Below, piece after piece: positions 61,202 to 64,000 of a stretch of DNA of 64,000 nt (positions within the stretch are counted from its first letter, which is position 1; every line of letters begins with the position of its first letter). The notes under the pieces were generated by a model. The model did no database searches. It worked only from the letters and a program-made list of their open reading frames with translations, and was not told where the DNA came from. Made by a program: the position numbers and the translations under genes. Source of the DNA: Roseivirga sp. UBA6061 (GTDB taxonomy: Bacteria; Bacteroidota; Bacteroidia; Cytophagales; Cyclobacteriaceae). The stretch is taken from contig DIYF01000177.1 in NCBI GenBank assembly GCA_002427745.1, forward strand, positions 124,001 through 188,000, given 5' to 3'.

Positions 61202-63853
61202 TCAGCGTAATTGTTGCCCGATCGTAAAGTGTACCTGCGATCCGCTGGTGATCCCCAGAGTTGTACTGGAATCGAAGCCATAAGCCCAATCAATACCCAG
61301 AAGTCCAAATGCCGGTAAGAAGATTCTTGCACCAAATCCTGCAGATCTGAACAGATCTCTTGGTGAATATTGCGAATAATCATTCCAGGCATTACCTGCT
61401 TCTGCAAACGCCTGAACATAGATGGTAGACGTTGGTGCGAGTGATATAGGATACCTCAATTCTGCTACAAACTTGTTAAAAATCAAGCCTCCTCTGAAGC
61501 CAGAGACCGGGTCGATCGGAACGATACTATTATCGTCATACCCTCTCAACGCTACAATGTCCTGTCCGATTATAAAATTATTGGCACCATTTAGTCCGTT
61601 ACCTCCCAGGAAGAATCTTTCGAATGGTCCTGTATCTGTTCTGTCGCCATAGCTTCCGATAAAGCCGAGGTGCGCTCTGGCGTTAATCACGAATTTCTTG
61701 GGCAATGGAATAAAGAAAGAGGCATCCATGATCCACTTGTGATACTCAATCCACTTATACCGTTCCGCTGTACTTAAATCTCCTTCTTCGAATTTATCAC
61801 CATCAATCAGAGATACCGGAGGAGTCAGGTTGACGTTCAGGGAGAACTGAGAACCATACCTCGGGAATTGAGGATTATCGATATTACTTCTGGAGATAGT
61901 TGTATTGAAAGTCAAGCTGTTCGCATCACCCGTAGAAAAACCGAGCGTCTGACCAAAGTTGAATACCTGATAATACTGGTACGAAATGTTGTTTGAGATC
62001 TGGAAGTAATCATCCGGCCATCTCAACCTTCTACCCAAACCAATGGTAAAACCACTCGCTTTCAGGAAACCGTTCAGGTCATTGGTGAAGATGTCGATAC
62101 TTCTGTTAACAGTTCTGTTAAGGCTTACCGTAAAGTTGTTAGGCTTTTTGCCTCCAAGCCATGGCTCTGAGAAAATCAGGTTATAGCTCTGGAACCTTCT
62201 ACCATTAGATTGAATCTGAAGAGACAGTCGCTGACCATCACCGGAAGGATAAGGTCGCCATTTACTCCAGTCTCCGATATTTTTTACAGAGAAGTTATTC
62301 AGTGAGAGCCCCACTGTACCCACAAAACCAAACGGACCTCCGAAACCACCTGACAGCTGAATCTGGTCTGAAGATTTCTCAACCAGTTCAAATTCGATAT
62401 CCACCGTACCATCTGCCAGGTTAGGGATAGGTCTTGGATTAATCTGCTCAGGATCGAAGAAGCCAAGCTGAGCCAGCTCACGCGTAGTTCTGATCAGTTC
62501 TTTTCGACTGAACTTCTGACCGGGCAGGGTTCTGATCTCTCTCAGCACCACATGGTCACTTGTTCTGTCATTTCCCTTGAGTATAATTCTCTTAATAGTA
62601 GCCTGCTCTCCCTCGCTCATTCTCATTTCCAGATCGATGGAGTCATTCTCGGCTCTTACCTCTACCACATCCAGTCGGAAGAAGAGATAACCATCATCCA
62701 TATACAGGGAGTTGATATCGTCTCCACCTTCTCCGTCAAACTGAGTTCTCTGGCTGATTTTCTCCTGATTGTAGACATCTCCTTTTTTGATACCCAGCTT
62801 TTCTGAAAGCTCCTCATCGGTATACTTAAGGTTACCTACCCAGTCAATATTTCTGATATAGTATTTGTTGCCCTCATCTACCTTAATGTGGACATCGATA
62901 AAGTCATCATTGATTTTGGCTATACTGTCACTTACTACCGCAGCATCTCTGTATCCCTTTGAATTGTAAAAGCCAATCAGGGTTCCTTTATCATCATTAA
63001 AGTCATTTCGGATAAACTTGGATGACTGAAGGAAATTCAACTTCACATTACTGCTCAGAAACTCCTTCAGATCTCGTTTAGAGACGGAGTAGGATGAGTC
63101 CATGTAATTTCTTACAGTCTTTGGGTTGGTCTTGAATATCTGATCAAAGAGCGCAGAAATAAGCCAGAATCGTGGTTTCTCGTGCGTATTCTTAAGAGTT
63201 TTCTTCAGCCTTGAATTTGAGAATGTATCATTCCCGTCAAAGCTGATCTTGTTGATCTTTACTTTAGACTTTTTATCAACCTGAAAAGTAAGCCTGACAC
63301 CATCGGTAACCAGGGTATCTTTACTCTGTACAGTTTTGACTGATGTATTGAGAAAGCCTTTCTCAATAAAGAATTTATTGATCAGTAACTCAGTATTCTT
63401 TACCAGAGGTGCGCTGGCTACTTTACCTATAATACCTACCTGGTCTTTAATTTCTGACGCCTGTGAACTGCTTACTCCCTCTATATCAAAGGCGAGAATT
63501 CTGGGGCGTTCGGTCAGCCGCACCTCCAGAAAAGCGCGGTCTCCTTCAATTTTTGTCAGCCAGAATTCCACATCGGCAATAATACCCTGTTGCCAAAGTC
63601 TTTTGATAGCTTCCGAAATCTCCCGGCCGGGGATAGGAATTCTGTCTCCCACCTTGATACCTGTAAAAGACACGAGCGCTCTTTCTTCCAATACATTAAG
63701 TCCGGTGAACTTAATGTCAGCGATCTCGAAAACTTTCGGGTTGGTATAATCAATCTGTACGCCTTGCCCCGCGTTTACCCCATACCTTACTTGTCCTTCC
63801 GCCAGGCGAACGACACACAAAGCAATTCCCAGTACAATGAATAATTTCCTCAT
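61202..63853 (-). CDS. bamA: Outer-membrane protein assembly factor BamA
   Basis: An 883-residue Omp85 protein. Signal peptide (LFIVLGIALCVVRLAEG), then POTRA repeats to about residue 440 (IADIKFTGLNVLEERALVSF, KINKISFDGNDTFSNSRLKK, YIRNIDWVGNLKYTDEELSE, TIKRIILKGNDRTSDHVVLR). The 16-strand barrel ends in FTIGQQLR. The VALRGYDD motif carries the VRGF/Y-like loop (IVALRGYDDNSI). It inserts outer-membrane proteins and is essential. Confidence 0.97.
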   Translation of the reverse strand: MRKLFIVLGIALCVVRLAEGQVRYGVNAGQGVQIDYTNPKVFEIADIKFTGLNVLEERALVSFTGIKVGDRIPIPGREISEAIKRLWQQGIIADVEFWLTKIEGDRAFLEVRLTERPRILAFDIEGVSSSQASEIKDQVGIIGKVASAPLVKNTELLINKFFIEKGFLNTSVKTVQSKDTLVTDGVRLTFQVDKKSKVKINKISFDGNDTFSNSRLKKTLKNTHEKPRFWLISALFDQIFKTNPKTVRNYMDSSYSVSKRDLKEFLSSNVKLNFLQSSKFIRNDFNDDKGTLIGFYNSKGYRDAAVVSDSIAKINDDFIDVHIKVDEGNKYYIRNIDWVGNLKYTDEELSEKLGIKKGDVYNQEKISQRTQFDGEGGDDINSLYMDDGYLFFRLDVVEVRAENDSIDLEMRMSEGEQATIKRIILKGNDRTSDHVVLREIRTLPGQKFSRKELIRTTRELAQLGFFDPEQINPRPIPNLADGTVDIEFELVEKSSDQIQLSGGFGGPFGFVGTVGLSLNNFSVKNIGDWSKWRPYPSGDGQRLSLQIQSNGRRFQSYNLIFSEPWLGGKKPNNFTVSLNRTVNRSIDIFTNDLNGFLKASGFTIGLGRRLRWPDDYFQISNNISYQYYQVFNFGQTLGFSTGDANSLTFNTTISRSNIDNPQFPRYGSQFSLNVNLTPPVSLIDGDKFEEGDLSTAERYKWIEYHKWIMDASFFIPLPKKFVINARAHLGFIGSYGDRTDTGPFERFFLGGNGLNGANNFIIGQDIVALRGYDDNSIVPIDPVSGFRGGLIFNKFVAELRYPISLAPTSTIYVQAFAEAGNAWNDYSQYSPRDLFRSAGFGARIFLPAFGLLGIDWAYGFDSSTTLGITSGSQVHFTIGQQLR

Positions 63854-63860
63854 TCCAACT

Positions 63861-64000
63861 CTATGTATTTACCTGCTCACTTATTTTTCCAAAACGCCTT
63901 TCCCGCTGTTGGTAGGCGACAATGGCTTCGTATAAATGCTGTTTCCTGAAATCCGGCCACAGTGTGTCAGTGATGAAAAACTCAGTATAAGCCATCTGCC
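63861..64000 (-). CDS. uppS: Undecaprenyl diphosphate synthase, 3' end only
   Basis: The last 46 codons of a cis-prenyltransferase; the rest is beyond the right edge. Reading from the edge: [20 protein letters not shown] and [11 protein letters not shown], which match the C terminus of UppS (the AYTEF...LWPDF and ERRFG motifs). It makes the C55 lipid carrier used for both peptidoglycan and the polysaccharide of region 1. Stop TAG at 63861-63863, seven bases before bamA. Confidence 0.92.
   Translation of the reverse strand, partial: QMAYTEFFITDTLWPDFRKQHLYEAIVAYQQRERRFGKISEQVNT

Noticed and set aside
1..64000. Insertion sequences, CRISPR arrays, tRNA or rRNA genes
   Set aside because: No transposase, integrase, regularly spaced repeats or recognisable RNA genes were seen on either strand.

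Overview
The window comes from a Bacteroidota chromosome, most likely a marine or soil member of the Cytophagales. The evidence is gene content: a PorZ-type protein with a type IX secretion (T9SS) C-terminal signal, tandem OmpH/Skp genes behind bamA and uppS, an UpxY antiterminator, and long multi-SLBB export proteins. Promoter-like boxes of the form TAnnTTTG, the -7 element of this phylum, fit as well. I saw no rRNA, tRNA, CRISPR array, insertion sequence or phage gene.

Region 1 (about 1-35,925, all minus strand) is one large surface-polysaccharide locus. In transcription order it begins with a PAPS-forming sulfate activation set (DUF2061-cysC, cysD, cysN, cysQ). A UDP-aminouronate set follows (TviB-type UDP-HexNAc dehydrogenase, UDP-glucuronate 4-epimerase-like, wbpD, wbpB, wbpE). 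A second unit starts at a well-formed promoter covered by palindromes (27,004-27,058) with a winged-helix regulator and an UpxY/NusG antiterminator. It continues with an SLBB export protein and Wzz, a GDP-colitose set (fcl/colC-like, colD, gmd), flippase, GT2-acyltransferase fusion, polymerase, two GT4 enzymes, sulfotransferase, a BNR-like propeller, a heparinase II/III-like protein, wecB, a WbuB-like GT4 and a sugar-nucleotide epimerase. After a possible weak terminator (5,746-5,773) a second SLBB and Wzz pair leads into a cytidylyltransferase-PseG fusion and neuB, which runs off the window. Together these genes predict a sulfated polysaccharide with colitose, N-acetylated aminouronate and a nonulosonic acid.

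Region 2 (35,982-40,850, plus) is a cytochrome c maturation cluster, ccmB, ccmC, a ccmD-like gene, ccmE and ccmF. CcmE has the CxxxY rather than the HxxxY heme-binding motif. The cluster diverges from the polysaccharide locus at two opposed promoter boxes.

Region 3 (40,923-63,853 and the right edge) is mainly housekeeping. It holds a class V PLP enzyme with a Tat-like leader, a DUF2520 protein, a tandem CDGSH protein, a UbiA prenyltransferase, purN and purH. The cell-shape operon mreB-mreC-mreD-mrdA-rodA follows, then an unrecognised conserved-looking protein on the other strand, a ferredoxin, tdk, porZ, recO, a 2OG-Fe(II) oxygenase and a chromate transporter. An LD-carboxypeptidase, two ompH genes, bamA and the 3' end of uppS lie on the minus strand.

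Gene functions were assigned by reading motifs and recalled family sequences. No database search was run, so finer substrate specificities are inference.
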